64,000 bases of DNA, taken from contig CBDETS010000007.1 of assembly GCA_965242975.1 (NCBI GenBank), forward strand, positions 1,984,001 to 2,048,000, in the 5' to 3' direction. The translations under genes were made by a program, and so were the position numbers. The stretch comes from JAPPHA01 sp965242975 (GTDB lineage Bacteria; Pseudomonadota; Alphaproteobacteria; Rhodobacterales; Rhodobacteraceae). The notes under the pieces are model-generated. The model did no database searches and had not been told where the DNA came from. It saw only the letters and a list, made by a program, of their open reading frames with translations. This document shows, piece after piece, positions 17,936 to 27,845 of this stretch (position 1 is its first letter; the number at the start of each line of letters is the position of its first letter).

Positions 17936-18856
17936 ATGCTGCGTTTCATGGCGATCCGATTTGGCCGTGCGCTTATCACGATGTTCATGGTGCTGGTGAT
18001 TGCCTTTATCACCCTGCGCTTATCGGGCACGCCCTTCGCAATGATGTTCCCCGAGGGGATCACCGACGAGCACCAGGCGGCTCTGGAGGCGAAATACGGC
18101 TTCGACCGTCCGATTTGGGAGCAGTTCATTGTCTATCTGGGCGACATCGCCTCCGGAAATTTCGGGCGTTCGCTCTACACCTCGCAACCTGTGTGGATGA
18201 TGTATGCGGTGCGCATGCCCGCTACCCTTATGGTCGGCGGGCTTGCGCTGCTTCTCGCGATTGCCATTGGCATACCGCTTGGTGCGGCCGCGGCGCTCTA
18301 TCGTGGCCGGGCATCGACGAGCGCGGGTATGGGGCTCGCATTTCTCGGTTATGCCGTGCCACATTTTGTTATCGGCATCGGCCTGATCCTGTTCTTCGGC
18401 TACTATTTGGCGCTGCTGCCGGCAACGGGTCTCGAAACGCCGAACCATTACATCCTGCCAGTGGTGACGTTGGCTATTCCAATGATCGCGGCGATTGCCC
18501 GCTTCATGCGTGCCGCCATGCTCGATGCCATCGGCCACGACTACGTGACCACCGCCCTTTCGAAGGGGCTGACCGACCGGCGCATTGCCCGCATCCACAT
18601 TCTTCGCAACGCGATGATCCCGCTGATCACCGTGTTGGGTCTGGAGATTGCCGGACTGCTCAATGGTTCGATTTTCGTCGAGGCGGTCTTCTCGCTCCCC
18701 GGCGTTGGCCGGGTCCTGATCGATGCAGTCCAGGGGCGCGACTATCCCGTGTTGCAGTTCGGCGTCATTGCCTATGCCGCCATAGTCGTTTCGGTCAATC
18801 TGCTCGTTGACCTTGCCTATGTCGTCGCTGACCCTCGCGTTCGGCTGGAGAAGTAA
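17936..18856 (+). CDS. ABC transporter permease, DppB type
   Basis: A 306-residue inner-membrane permease with about six hydrophobic segments. The start is typical (MAIRFGRALITMFMVLVIAFITLRL), and GITDEHQAALEAKYGFDRPIWEQF is the DppB periplasmic loop. The coupling motif region is DYVTTALSKGLTDRRIARIHILRNAMIPL (EAA loop), and the end is VVADPRVRLEK. It pairs with the next gene three bases downstream. It should form the membrane channel together with the DppC-type subunit. Confidence 0.9.
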   Translation: MLRFMAIRFGRALITMFMVLVIAFITLRLSGTPFAMMFPEGITDEHQAALEAKYGFDRPIWEQFIVYLGDIASGNFGRSLYTSQPVWMMYAVRMPATLMVGGLALLLAIAIGIPLGAAAALYRGRASTSAGMGLAFLGYAVPHFVIGIGLILFFGYYLALLPATGLETPNHYILPVVTLAIPMIAAIARFMRAAMLDAIGHDYVTTALSKGLTDRRIARIHILRNAMIPLITVLGLEIAGLLNGSIFVEAVFSLPGVGRVLIDAVQGRDYPVLQFGVIAYAAIVVSVNLLVDLAYVVADPRVRLEK

Positions 18857-18859
18857 GTC

Positions 18860-19723
18860 GTGACGGACACAGCCCTCGTTCATCGCGGTACAGGCCGCTG
18901 GTCCTTCGGCGTTTTGCACCTATCAGGCCTCGCTTTGGCACTCATCATCGCGCTTGGTTTCATGGCGCCGCTCATCGCACCGTACGATCCGAACGCGGTC
19001 AACCTGCTCAACCGCCTGAAGCCGCCGGTCTGGCTTGACGGCGGGAGCTGGGCACATCCGTTGGGCACCGACAGTATCGGCCGAGACCTTCTTACCCGCT
19101 GCCTCTATGGCGTCCGAACCAGCTTTGGAATCGCCGTCTTCGGGTTGATCTTCAGCGCGGTCCTTGGCGTGGCGCTTGGTCTCCTGTCCGGCCTCGGCGG
19201 CAGGTGGGTCGACCGCTCCGTGATGACCGTTACAGATGTGTTCATCACCCTGCCGAATCTGCTGCTCCTGCTTTGCGGCATTACCCTGCTTGGCACGGAA
19301 ATCTGGGTCTTGGTCCTGATGATCGGCCTCGTCCGCTGGGAGGCTTACGCGCGGCTGGTGCGCGGCCAGGTCCTGACCCTTCGCGAACAGGGCTATGTCG
19401 AGGCGAGCCGGGCCCTAGGTAGCAGCCGGATGCGGATCGCGCTGGAGCACATTCTGCCCAATCTGGCTTCACCGCTGGTCGTGATCCTCACCCTGAGTTT
19501 TCCGGGCGTATTGCTGATGGAGGCGGGGCTTTCCTTCCTCGGGGTCGGCGTCCAGCCACCAACACCGTCGATCGGGCGCATGATCGGGGACGGCCGCGAT
19601 TACCTGGTCAACGCGTGGTGGGTCTCCGGCGTGCCCTCGATCGTCATCGCCACGATCACATTGTTGTTCCAGCTCATCGGCGACAGCCTGCGCGATCACA
19701 TCGATGTCAGAGCCGATGGCTGA
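18860..19723 (+). CDS. ABC transporter permease, DppC type
   Basis: A 287-residue permease starting with GTG three bases after the DppB stop. It shows the N-terminal IAPYDPNAVNLLNRL and GTDSIGRDLLTRCLYGVRTSF motifs of DppC subunits, the EAA loop near EQGYVEASRALGSSRMRIALEHILPNL, and the conserved end SLSFLGVGVQPPTPSIGRMI. It overlaps the ATPase gene by 20 bases, implying translational coupling. Confidence 0.9.
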   Translation: MTDTALVHRGTGRWSFGVLHLSGLALALIIALGFMAPLIAPYDPNAVNLLNRLKPPVWLDGGSWAHPLGTDSIGRDLLTRCLYGVRTSFGIAVFGLIFSAVLGVALGLLSGLGGRWVDRSVMTVTDVFITLPNLLLLLCGITLLGTEIWVLVLMIGLVRWEAYARLVRGQVLTLREQGYVEASRALGSSRMRIALEHILPNLASPLVVILTLSFPGVLLMEAGLSFLGVGVQPPTPSIGRMIGDGRDYLVNAWWVSGVPSIVIATITLLFQLIGDSLRDHIDVRADG

Positions 19724-21377
19724 ACCGATCCTTGCCGCACGCGGTGTCCACGTCCGTTTCGACACCGCGGCCGGGCCGATTCACGCGGTACGCGGCGTCG
19801 ACCTGGACATTCACGCCAGCGAGACGGTTGCCCTGGTCGGCGAGAGCGGCAGCGGCAAATCGGCGTTCGCCAAGAGCTTTCTTCGCCTGCACCAGCCGCC
19901 ATTCACAACGCCACGCACGCATATTGAGGGCACGATCGTGCTGAGTCGACCCGACGGGCCCATTGATCTGATCGCGCTCAGCGACGCTGAGATGCGAACA
20001 GCGCGGGCCCGCGATATCGGCATCATTTTTCAGGACGCTTTGTCTGCACTGAATCCGACGAAGCGCGTCGGCGAGCAAATTGCAGAAGCGCTGGGCGAGG
20101 CGAAACCCGACATCCGCCCCAAAGAGGCGAATGCGATGGCGGTCGACATCCTCGACCGGGTTGGCATTCCAGACGCCGGGACGAGGTCGCGCGCCTATCC
20201 CCACCAGTTGTCCGGCGGACAGCGCCAGCGGGTTATGATCGCCATCGCGGCCATTCGATCGCCGCAACTGCTGATTGCCGACGAACCCACCACGGCCCTT
20301 GACGTTACGGTACAGGCTCGGCTGCTGCGGATCCTGAAGGACATTCAGGTCGAATCCCGCATGGCGATGCTGTTTATCACCCACGATCTCACCATTGTCG
20401 CGGAAATCGCCGACCGGGTGGCGGTCATGCATCAGGGACAAATCGTCGAAATCGCGCCAACCCGCGAAATCTTTGGCGCGCCCCAACACGATTACACGAA
20501 ACACCTGCTTGCAAGCCTCCCCGGCCGCCGTCTGCGCCCCGCGCGCGGGCCGAAGGCTGCGCGACTATCGGATGATCCCCTCATCCGGGCCTGCGGTATC
20601 TCCGTGACGTTCGGCGGCGCCATGTTCCGCAAAACCCCACCCGTGTACGCGCTCCGGTCGGTCGATCTTTCCGTATATCCGGGAGAGCGGCTTGGCATCG
20701 TTGGGGAGTCGGGTTCGGGCAAGACAACCCTTGGCCGTGTGATCCTCGGGCTGCAGAGCCCGACCGCGGGGACACTGCGCGTTGGTGGTCGGAACCCGTT
20801 TCGGCTCAACCGTGACGAGGCCATACGGTTCCGGCGTAAAGTACAGGTGGTGTTTCAGGATACCGCTGCTTCGCTCGATCCGCGCATGGCCGTCGGACGG
20901 TCGGTGTGGGAAGGACTGGACGTCCATCGCATTGGCGAACCCGATGACCGCGATGCGCGCGTGCGCGCGGCACTCGAGCAGGTGGGTCTGAATCCCGAGT
21001 TCGCAAGTCGCTTTCCGCACATGCTGTCGGGTGGCGAGCGCCAGCGCGTCAACATCGCGCGCAGCCTCGTGATTGAACCTGAGATTCTCATCGCCGACGA
21101 ACCTGTTTCGGCGCTGGATGTTTCCATTCAGGCGCAAATCCTCGATCTGTTGAATGCGCTGCACGACGACCTCGGTTTGACGATGGTGTTCATCTCCCAT
21201 GACCTCTGGGTGGTGCGGGAGCTTTGTGAACGCGTCGCCGTCATGAAAGACGGGGAGATCGTCGAAACCGGGCAGACCGAGCAACTGTTTGAAGCGCCGA
21301 GGCATCCTTATACGCGCGACCTCTTGGGAAGCGTCTCCTCGCTTCCAGAGATCGGCGGGAAAATCAACCGTCTCTGA
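19704..21377 (+). CDS. fused double ATPase of a Dpp/Opp-type ABC transporter (DppD-DppF)
   Basis: A 557-residue protein with two complete ATPase domains. Domain 1 has Walker A GESGSGKSAF (near residue 47), signature LSGGQRQRVMIAI, Walker B LLIADEPTTALD and switch FITHD. Domain 2 has GESGSGKTTL (near 334), LSGGERQRVNIARS, ILIADEPVSALD and FISHD. Each half ends with the family tail HDYTKHLL or HPYTRDLL. Fusion of the two subunits is common in alphaproteobacteria. It powers the transporter encoded just upstream, and all catalytic motifs are intact. The start at 19704 overlaps dppC; an alternative ATG lies four codons later. Confidence 0.9.
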   Translation: MSEPMAEPILAARGVHVRFDTAAGPIHAVRGVDLDIHASETVALVGESGSGKSAFAKSFLRLHQPPFTTPRTHIEGTIVLSRPDGPIDLIALSDAEMRTARARDIGIIFQDALSALNPTKRVGEQIAEALGEAKPDIRPKEANAMAVDILDRVGIPDAGTRSRAYPHQLSGGQRQRVMIAIAAIRSPQLLIADEPTTALDVTVQARLLRILKDIQVESRMAMLFITHDLTIVAEIADRVAVMHQGQIVEIAPTREIFGAPQHDYTKHLLASLPGRRLRPARGPKAARLSDDPLIRACGISVTFGGAMFRKTPPVYALRSVDLSVYPGERLGIVGESGSGKTTLGRVILGLQSPTAGTLRVGGRNPFRLNRDEAIRFRRKVQVVFQDTAASLDPRMAVGRSVWEGLDVHRIGEPDDRDARVRAALEQVGLNPEFASRFPHMLSGGERQRVNIARSLVIEPEILIADEPVSALDVSIQAQILDLLNALHDDLGLTMVFISHDLWVVRELCERVAVMKDGEIVETGQTEQLFEAPRHPYTRDLLGSVSSLPEIGGKINRL

Positions 21378-21390
21378 GAGGGCTTCTGCT

Positions 21391-21687
21391 TCCACCACCC
21401 AGGGCGGCCTTCAACAGCGCCGCGACCACGCGGGCGTGGCGCGGGAACCGGTCTTTGAGATCGAGAGCCGCGCGGGTCTCCGTGAAGCGATCATCCGCGG
21501 GCTCGGCATCGGCGTCATTTCCGAGGCGGAATTCGCGCCGCATCCAGAACTGCGACCGCTATTGGTCACGGATTCCGAGATGTTCACGCGCGCCTATGTC
21601 ATCTGCCTGAAATCGCGCCGCAACCGGCCACTGATCCAGGATTTTCTGCAGCTTGCCACTTCGATCATAGAGGGTTGGGGGAAGTAG
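21391..21687 (+). pseudogene. duplicated C-terminal piece of the LysR gene
   Basis: The frame ending at 21687 reads PVFEIESRAGLREAIIRGL, GIGVISEAEFAPHPEL, LVTDSEMFTRAYVICLKS and LIQDFLQLATSIIEGW. It is almost identical to the LysR at 13189 (last ~95 residues), with a frameshift near its start. No DNA-binding domain is present. It lies directly after the transporter operon, so the second island copy probably once carried its own regulator in this position. Confidence 0.8.
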
Positions 21688-21810
21688 CCGCGCGGCGTCC
21701 GTGCCCATTTGGGCTTGGCAACTGCGGCTCGCGTCCAGACCGATACGCCTTCGTCAATCCGGGCCAGGTCAACGATTGAGAGCAGGGTTGCCTTCGATCG
21801 GCCCCGTCCC
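21391..21810 (+). repeat. ~420-bp segment repeating 13770-14190
   Basis: Both copies run from inside the LysR coding region, through the stop codon and TAGCCGCGCGGCGTCCGTGC, into the IS3-edge sequence ending ...TTCGATCGGCC / TTTGATCGGCC. They share orientation and high identity with scattered substitutions, so the duplication is not recent. Confidence 0.75.
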
Positions 21811-22445
21811 CGTCCACCACGCGGTGATCACGTGACATTGCCATGTGCATCTTCGAGGATCGCATTCGGTCGCCGGGCACAGGCCGTGATTACCCCTTCC
21901 CGCATTTCATGAAAACGAGTCCATGCCGTTTCAGGCGACGGAGCCCATGGCGGCAGAGAACCATGTGGATCGTGTCATCCGCGAAACGCAATCCGAACCG
22001 TCGGTGTCGCCGGGACAAGGCCCCTCGACCTGCGGCATGCGGGGAAAACGAGGGGCACCCGAGCCCGAACGTCAAATGATCCGCGTATTGGGCGCCTGAA
22101 AATCCATCGATCTTTCCGGGAACGGTCCCACATGTCTCAGCGCTCACAGGGTCGGCGCGCGGTGCCGCGCGATTCGCGGTCGGGCCGGCTGTCCTCGACG
22201 GTCGCGGGTGAAATCCGGACAATCTTCACTAAAATACTACGTAACTAAGGGTAATCGGCACGCAAAGATCACACAAAGCGCGTATCTATCGGCGGACTTT
22301 GTGGGTAAACTCCGTCCTGTATGTGCCGCAGGGTTGGCGTGAATTCGGGTGCGTTGTCTGTGGCCGGGAGGAGGCTCATGATATTGGTGCACGAAAACGG
22401 CTTGACACGGCGGAATCGCATAATTAAGAGCGCCGAGGCGTGGGC

Positions 22446-25400
22446 ATGACCTCGCCGTCCTCCGCGCCTTGCCGACCGAGCTGCCGTCCGCCTGAGCGCC
22501 TCCCGGCGGATGCGTCCGCCCCGTCTTTCTCGCCTCCTTCCCGTTCCTTAGTCTCGGAACTCGCCTCCGGTCTCGTCGACTGGCGAGCGGCCGCCTGCGC
22601 GCTCGCCACGGCCTTCGCGCTGCTGCTCGGCGCCGTGGCGGTCGAGGCAGCGAAGCCGACCCTCGCCTTTGCGGAGTTGAACGGTACGGAGCTCATCCTG
22701 TACTTCGACGACCGGCTGAAGGCGAGCGCGGTCCCGAGTCGCTCCGACTTTTCGTATCGGCGTGGCAGCGGCGGGGCGCAGCAGCCCGCCGGGAACCCCT
22801 CGGTCACCGGCAATGTCGTGACCATACCATTGACCAATCCGCTCACGCCGATCAGGCATGGCGAGACGGTCCGGTTCTCGTACACCCCCAACTCCAACGC
22901 GGCGAATCGTATCCAGGACCGGTCGGGGAACCAGGCCGATGCCATTGCGCAATGGGCGGACATCGACAACCGGACGCCGCCGGAGTTCTCGTCGGCGTCG
23001 GTGAACAGGGCGACGCTGGTGCTGACCTTCGACGGGGGCCTGGAGGAGGACCGGGAGCTGGTCCCGCAGGGGAGCGCCTTCACGGTGAAGCGCACGCGCT
23101 CGGGAACCCAGACCACCGTGAGCCTGCTCGCAACGAACCCGGTGGCGGTGAGCGGGACGCAGGTGACGCTGTCGCTGGCCGAGGCGGTGGTGCGCACCGA
23201 CACGGTGACGGTGGCCTATACCGACCCCGGCACGGGCGGGAGGTTGAGAGACGACGACAACTGGGAGCTCCCGGTGCCGAGCTTCCAGGCGCGGAGCGTG
23301 ACCAACAACACGCCCGCCCCTGCGGGGCCCGAGTTCTCCCGCGCGGCGGTGAACGGGAACACGCTGACCGTGACCTTCGACCTTCCCCTGCAAACCACGC
23401 CGCCTCATACGCCGCCGAGGAGTGCCTTCGCGGTGACTGCGAAGCCCCCCTACGGCACGGCCCGGACCATCTCCGGCTCTACCGGCAATGTCGCCATCTC
23501 CGGCAGCACCGTGACGGTGCCCCTGGCCGACGAGGTCGAACGCGGCGAGAGCGTGACGGTGCGCTACGCCATTCCGACGACGAACAAGCTGCGGGGCACG
23601 AACACCTTATTTGTGAATCCCTTCAGCGGCGGGCCGGTGACCAACAACTCGCCCGGCTCTCCGGCGCCCACCTTCTCCGGCGCGTCGTATTCGTATCCCC
23701 GCGGCGGCATCACGGTCGAGTTCACCGGCCCCTTCCTCGGCTGCGCCGACCGATACGCCTGGAGCATCAAGGTGGACGGCGGGGAAAGATATCCCCAGTC
23801 GGTCCGCTGCGAGGACCGGGCGGTGCTGCTTGTCCTGGCCGCCTTGACGACCCGGCCGGCGGTCGAGGCCGCGCGCAGTGTCACGGTGAGCTACAGCCGG
23901 GGGCGTGCCGCGGCGGCGGAACGGTCCACGCCGCTGTTCCACCCTCCTCGCGGCAGCCCCGGGCCGAGCACCAGGCTCAGGGGCACCGACGGCAGCGTCG
24001 TGGCGAGCTTCACCGACCAGACGGTGACCGGGCTGAAGCCGCGGCTGGTCCCGCCTCCGACGGTGGACGGGTCGACGCTGACCCTGACCTTTGACCGGCC
24101 GCTGGACCCGGCCTCGCGGCCGTTGCGCCGGGCCTTCGACGTCACCGTGAACGGCGCGCAGCGCCACGTCGCCGGCGGCGGCGTTGCCGTAGCCGGCAAG
24201 ACGGTGACGCTGACCCTGGCCTCAGCGGTGGCCGCCGGCGAGGCGGTCACGGTGCGCTACACCAACTTTTCCAACACCAGGACGTCCAACCGCACGCTGA
24301 AGGGCGTCAACGGCCTCATGGTGGACACCTTCGAATACCAGACGGCCGACAACCCGCGGGTCATCTGGTCGGCCACGCTCACGGTGGCGGAGGTGATGTC
24401 GGGAGGTAACACCTATCATGGATGCTTTCCTGGCATTGAGGACAAGACATGCCGGGACCAGCTGACGCAGTCCTCCTTCATGAGCGGGGGCACGAGCTAT
24501 GAGGTCCGCTCTTTCAGCCGGAACCACAGCCAGACATCACTCAATTTCCAATTGGATAGAGCGACTCCCCGGGACTGGACCCTGCATGTCGATGGCCATC
24601 GATTTCCTGTCGCGAAGGTAGTGTTCGCGCCCGGTAGCACTGTCGCGAAGTGGAGCAACGTCAATTTCGACTGGACGGACGGCCAGCAGGTCTCGGTGTG
24701 CCTGACGATCGGCAGCTCCGACTCCGGCAGCGCCAACCCCTGCCCCTCAAGCAGCAGTACTGAGAGCGATGCGGAGGGGGATACCAGCGCCCTCATCGCC
24801 GGCGACCCGCCCTGGGTGACCGACGTGTCCGTGGCCTCGGGCGCGGGAGCGGACAAGACCTACGGCTTGGGCGACACCATCCGGGTGCAGGTGGACTTCG
24901 TCGAGGCGGTCGAGGTGACGGGGACGCCGCGGCTCAAGATCGACATGGACCCGGCGCACTGGGGCGAGAAGTGGGCGGCCTACGAGAGCGGCAGCGGCAC
25001 GCGCACCCTGATCTTCGCCCACACGGTGGTGGAGCCCAACTACTCGACGCAGGGCATCGCGGTGCTCGCGAACTCGCTGGCGCTGAACGGCGGGACGATC
25101 CGCGCGGGCGGCGCGGACGCGAACCTCGCGCATGACGGGCTCGACCACGACGCGAACCACAAGGTGAACTGGCAGACGGCGTCGGACGGCGGCGTGAGCG
25201 GCACCGACGTCGACGATCCCCTGTGCGACGACTGCCAGGCCCCGGTTGTGGTGGAAGACGACGCAAACGCGGACAGCGGGCCTCCGACGGTGACCGGCGT
25301 GCAGGTGATCTCGGACCCGGGGGACGACGACACCTACATGCTGGGCGAGACGATCCGCATCCGGGCGAGCTTCAGCGAGGCGGTGGCGGTGACCGGCAGC

Positions 25401-27563
25401 CCGCGGCTCTCCATCGACATGGACCCGGCGGCGTGGGGCACGAAACAGGCGGCCTATGCGAGCGGCGGCGGCACGAGCAGCCTCACCTTCGTCCACACGG
25501 TGGCGGAGCCGAACTTCTCGTCGCAGGGCATTGCGGTGCTCGCGAACTCGCTGGCGCTCAACGGCGGCACCATCCGCTCGTCGGCGGCGGCGAACGCGAA
25601 CGCGGCGCTCGCCCACACCGGTCTCGGGCACGATTCCGGCCACAAGGTGGACTGGCGCCCGTCGGTCTCGGTGGCGGACGCGCGGGCGAACGAGGCCGCG
25701 GGCGCAAAGGTCGCGTTCCAGGTCTCCCTGAGCCGGGCCTTCACCAACGCGGCGCACCGGGTGACGGTGGACTACGCCACCGCCGACGGCACGGCGAAGG
25801 CGGGCGCGGACTACACCGCGACGAGCGGAACGCTCACCTTCGCCGCGGGCGAGACTTCGAAGACAGTGAACGTGCCGATCATCGACGACAGCCACGACGA
25901 GGGCGAGGAGACGTTCACGCTGAGGCTCTCGAACGCCACGGGCGCGCGGATCGGCGACGGCGAGGCGACGGGGACGATCGTCAACACGGACCCGATCCCG
26001 AAGGCGTGGCTGGCGCGCTTCGGGCGCACGGTGGCCGACCATGTGGTGGACGCGGTAACGGTGCGGCTGTCGGAACCGCGCGCGGCCGGGGTCGAGGCGA
26101 CGCTCGCGGGACATGCGCTGCCGTCGTGGTCGCCGGGCGGCGGAACGGTTCCGGGCGCCGTGAACGGCACCACCGGCGAGGCACTGTACGCGGACGCGGA
26201 CACCGCCACGTTGCTGCGCCGCTGGATGGCCGGCACCGGGCCGGAGGACGGCCCGGGACCGGGCTTCGGCATGTTCGGTGACGACAGCGGCCCGGGCATC
26301 GAGACCCGCGCGCTCACGGAACGGGACGTCAGGGCCGGGACCTCCTTCGCCCTGACGACGCGGACCGGCGGAGCCAGCTTCGCCGCGCTCTGGGGCCGGG
26401 GGGCGATCTCGGGCTTCGACGGCCGCGAAAGCGGCCTCACGCTGGACGGGCAGGTGACCACCGGGATGATCGGCGCCGACTGGTCCCCGGAACCCGGGTC
26501 CGGCCGCTGGACGGCGGGGCTGGTGCTCGGCCGCTCCTCCGGGTCCGGCAGCTACCGCGTGGGGAGTTGCACCACGCAGGATGCCGGGGACATCCAGGGC
26601 GGCTGCGGCGGCACGGTCGCGGCGACGCTCGGGGGCCTCTACCCCTGGGCCGGGGCGGTTCTGGGCGAGCGCCTGTCGGTCTGGGCGGCGGCCGGTGTCG
26701 CTTCGGGCCGGGTGACGGTGACGCCGGACGGGAGCCCGGCACTGACCGCCGGTCTCGGGATGAGCATGGGCGCGGCCGGGCTGCGGAGCGAGGTGCTGAA
26801 ACCATCGGGTGGCGACGGCTTCGCCCTGGCCTTCGAGACCGATGCGCGGGTCACGGCCACGAGGTCGGACGCCACGCAAGGCCTGGTGGCGTCGCGCGCC
26901 CGCGTCTGGCAGGTCCGGGCCGGGATCGAGGGATCGCGGCCCTTCGCGCTCGGCGGCGGCGCGCGCGCGACCCCGTCCTTCGAGATCGGGCTGCGCCTTG
27001 ACGGCGGCGATGCGGAGCGCGGCACCGGCGCCGACATGGGCGGCGGTCTCGCCTTCTCGGATCCCGCGAACGGGATCAGCTTCAGCATGTTGGCCCGCGG
27101 TCTCGTGGTCCACAAGGTGTCCGGTTTCCGGGAATGGGGCGCGAGCATGGCCTTCGCCTGGGACCCGAAACCCGAAACCGATCGGGGCCTGTCGCTGTCG
27201 CTGACCCGGAGCTGGGGCGCATCGCCCTCGGGCGGCATGGACGCGCTGTTTGCGCGCGAGACCATGGCGGGACTTTCGGCCAACGACAACGGGTTCGGCG
27301 ACACCGGTGACGCCGGCCAGCTGAGCGGCGAGATCAGCTACGGCCTGGGCGTGTTCGGCGACCGGTTCACCGGCACGGCGAACCTCGGCGTCGGGATCCC
27401 GGACGGCGGCGGGCGGGATGTCCGCGTCGGCTGGCACCTGAGCCCGGAGGCCAACGCCGGACTGGACATCGATGCCAGTCTCGATGTGACCCGCCGTGAG
27501 CCCGCCAACGGCAACGAACCGCCAAGGCATGGCATCGCGCTGACGGGCACGATTCGCTGGTAG
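22446..27563 (+). CDS. large surface protein: SwmB-like and Calx-beta repeats with C-terminal beta-barrel
   Basis: About 1705 residues. A long N-region precedes a signal-peptide-like segment (residues ~43-70, AACALATAFALLLGAVAVEA). Residues 75-650 contain five or so SwmB-type repeats (ELNGTELILYFDDRL, SVNRATLVLTFDGGL, AVNGNTLTVTFDLPL, VDGSTLTLTFDRPL). Two long near-identical repeats begin near 789 and 948 (TYGLGDTIRVQVDF and TYMLGETIRIRASF, each with GIAVLANSLALNGGTI). A Calx-beta domain lies near 1073-1180 (DYATADGTAKAGADY). The last ~450 residues look like an autotransporter-type barrel (TSFALTTRTGG, GLYPWAGAVLGE) ending in GTIRW. It is probably an outer-membrane adhesin or surface-layer protein. 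The frame also begins at a GTG at 22440. Base composition is very GC-rich. Confidence 0.8.
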   Translation: MTSPSSAPCRPSCRPPERLPADASAPSFSPPSRSLVSELASGLVDWRAAACALATAFALLLGAVAVEAAKPTLAFAELNGTELILYFDDRLKASAVPSRSDFSYRRGSGGAQQPAGNPSVTGNVVTIPLTNPLTPIRHGETVRFSYTPNSNAANRIQDRSGNQADAIAQWADIDNRTPPEFSSASVNRATLVLTFDGGLEEDRELVPQGSAFTVKRTRSGTQTTVSLLATNPVAVSGTQVTLSLAEAVVRTDTVTVAYTDPGTGGRLRDDDNWELPVPSFQARSVTNNTPAPAGPEFSRAAVNGNTLTVTFDLPLQTTPPHTPPRSAFAVTAKPPYGTARTISGSTGNVAISGSTVTVPLADEVERGESVTVRYAIPTTNKLRGTNTLFVNPFSGGPVTNNSPGSPAPTFSGASYSYPRGGITVEFTGPFLGCADRYAWSIKVDGGERYPQSVRCEDRAVLLVLAALTTRPAVEAARSVTVSYSRGRAAAAERSTPLFHPPRGSPGPSTRLRGTDGSVVASFTDQTVTGLKPRLVPPPTVDGSTLTLTFDRPLDPASRPLRRAFDVTVNGAQRHVAGGGVAVAGKTVTLTLASAVAAGEAVTVRYTNFSNTRTSNRTLKGVNGLMVDTFEYQTADNPRVIWSATLTVAEVMSGGNTYHGCFPGIEDKTCRDQLTQSSFMSGGTSYEVRSFSRNHSQTSLNFQLDRATPRDWTLHVDGHRFPVAKVVFAPGSTVAKWSNVNFDWTDGQQVSVCLTIGSSDSGSANPCPSSSSTESDAEGDTSALIAGDPPWVTDVSVASGAGADKTYGLGDTIRVQVDFVEAVEVTGTPRLKIDMDPAHWGEKWAAYESGSGTRTLIFAHTVVEPNYSTQGIAVLANSLALNGGTIRAGGADANLAHDGLDHDANHKVNWQTASDGGVSGTDVDDPLCDDCQAPVVVEDDANADSGPPTVTGVQVISDPGDDDTYMLGETIRIRASFSEAVAVTGSPRLSIDMDPAAWGTKQAAYASGGGTSSLTFVHTVAEPNFSSQGIAVLANSLALNGGTIRSSAAANANAALAHTGLGHDSGHKVDWRPSVSVADARANEAAGAKVAFQVSLSRAFTNAAHRVTVDYATADGTAKAGADYTATSGTLTFAAGETSKTVNVPIIDDSHDEGEETFTLRLSNATGARIGDGEATGTIVNTDPIPKAWLARFGRTVADHVVDAVTVRLSEPRAAGVEATLAGHALPSWSPGGGTVPGAVNGTTGEALYADADTATLLRRWMAGTGPEDGPGPGFGMFGDDSGPGIETRALTERDVRAGTSFALTTRTGGASFAALWGRGAISGFDGRESGLTLDGQVTTGMIGADWSPEPGSGRWTAGLVLGRSSGSGSYRVGSCTTQDAGDIQGGCGGTVAATLGGLYPWAGAVLGERLSVWAAAGVASGRVTVTPDGSPALTAGLGMSMGAAGLRSEVLKPSGGDGFALAFETDARVTATRSDATQGLVASRARVWQVRAGIEGSRPFALGGGARATPSFEIGLRLDGGDAERGTGADMGGGLAFSDPANGISFSMLARGLVVHKVSGFREWGASMAFAWDPKPETDRGLSLSLTRSWGASPSGGMDALFARETMAGLSANDNGFGDTGDAGQLSGEISYGLGVFGDRFTGTANLGVGIPDGGGRDVRVGWHLSPEANAGLDIDASLDVTRREPANGNEPPRHGIALTGTIRW

Positions 27564-27567
27564 GGCC

Positions 27568-27586
27568 GGGGCGCCGGTGGCGCCCC
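27568..27586 (+). terminator. hairpin after the surface-protein gene
   Basis: GGGGCGCC, loop GGT, GGCGCCCC gives a perfect 8-bp stem five bases after the stop codon, followed by GTTCTCC with only a weak T-tract. Confidence 0.6.
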
Positions 27587-27612
27587 GTTCTCCGGCAGAC
27601 GGAGGAGATCTG

Positions 27613-27807
27613 TCACCCGTTTCGCAACCGCTTGATCCCGCATTTCCGGCTTTGTCGGAGCGTGACAATCTGCTCCTCCTCGGCCTCACGTACATTCCAT
27701 CCATGCGATCGGTAAAGGCGACGGCCGCGATCCCGCGGGCCTGCGATACCCGCCTGTTGATACCGTAGCCGCCATTTGCGGAGCGCCGGTTTCAAGCCAC
27801 CACACAT
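27613..27807 (-). pseudogene. possible transposase helix-turn-helix fragment
   Basis: The minus-strand frame includes KWRLRYQQAGIAGPRDRGRR, which resembles the WxRRYxxEGIAGLxDRSRR segment of IS630/IS481-type N-terminal domains. Nothing else of a transposase adjoins it. The call is weak and rests on one motif. Confidence 0.3.
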
Positions 27808-27845
27808 AGGTTAGGCCCATCTCCTGTCCATCCGGTGACAATAAG

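Larger units (their letters stand above)
21378..22439. other. duplicated fragment and otherwise empty intergenic DNA
   Basis: The first 430 bases repeat the 3' end of the LysR gene and the IS3 edge (separate entries). From about 21810 to 22439 I see no supported gene; the frames there have no family resemblance. The last 60 bases are the leader of the large surface-protein gene. Confidence 0.5.

Noticed and set aside
22402..22429. TTGACA with TAATTA before the surface-protein gene as a promoter
   Set aside because: The spacing is 13 bases, too short for a normal sigma70 promoter; the alternative at 16 bases (TTAAGA) is a weak -10.
24747..27704. 985-residue open frame on the minus strand opposite the surface-protein gene
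   Set aside because: It is an antisense artefact of very GC-rich codon use; the product is Arg/Pro/Gly/His-rich with no family motif, while the plus strand has clear repeats and a signal peptide.
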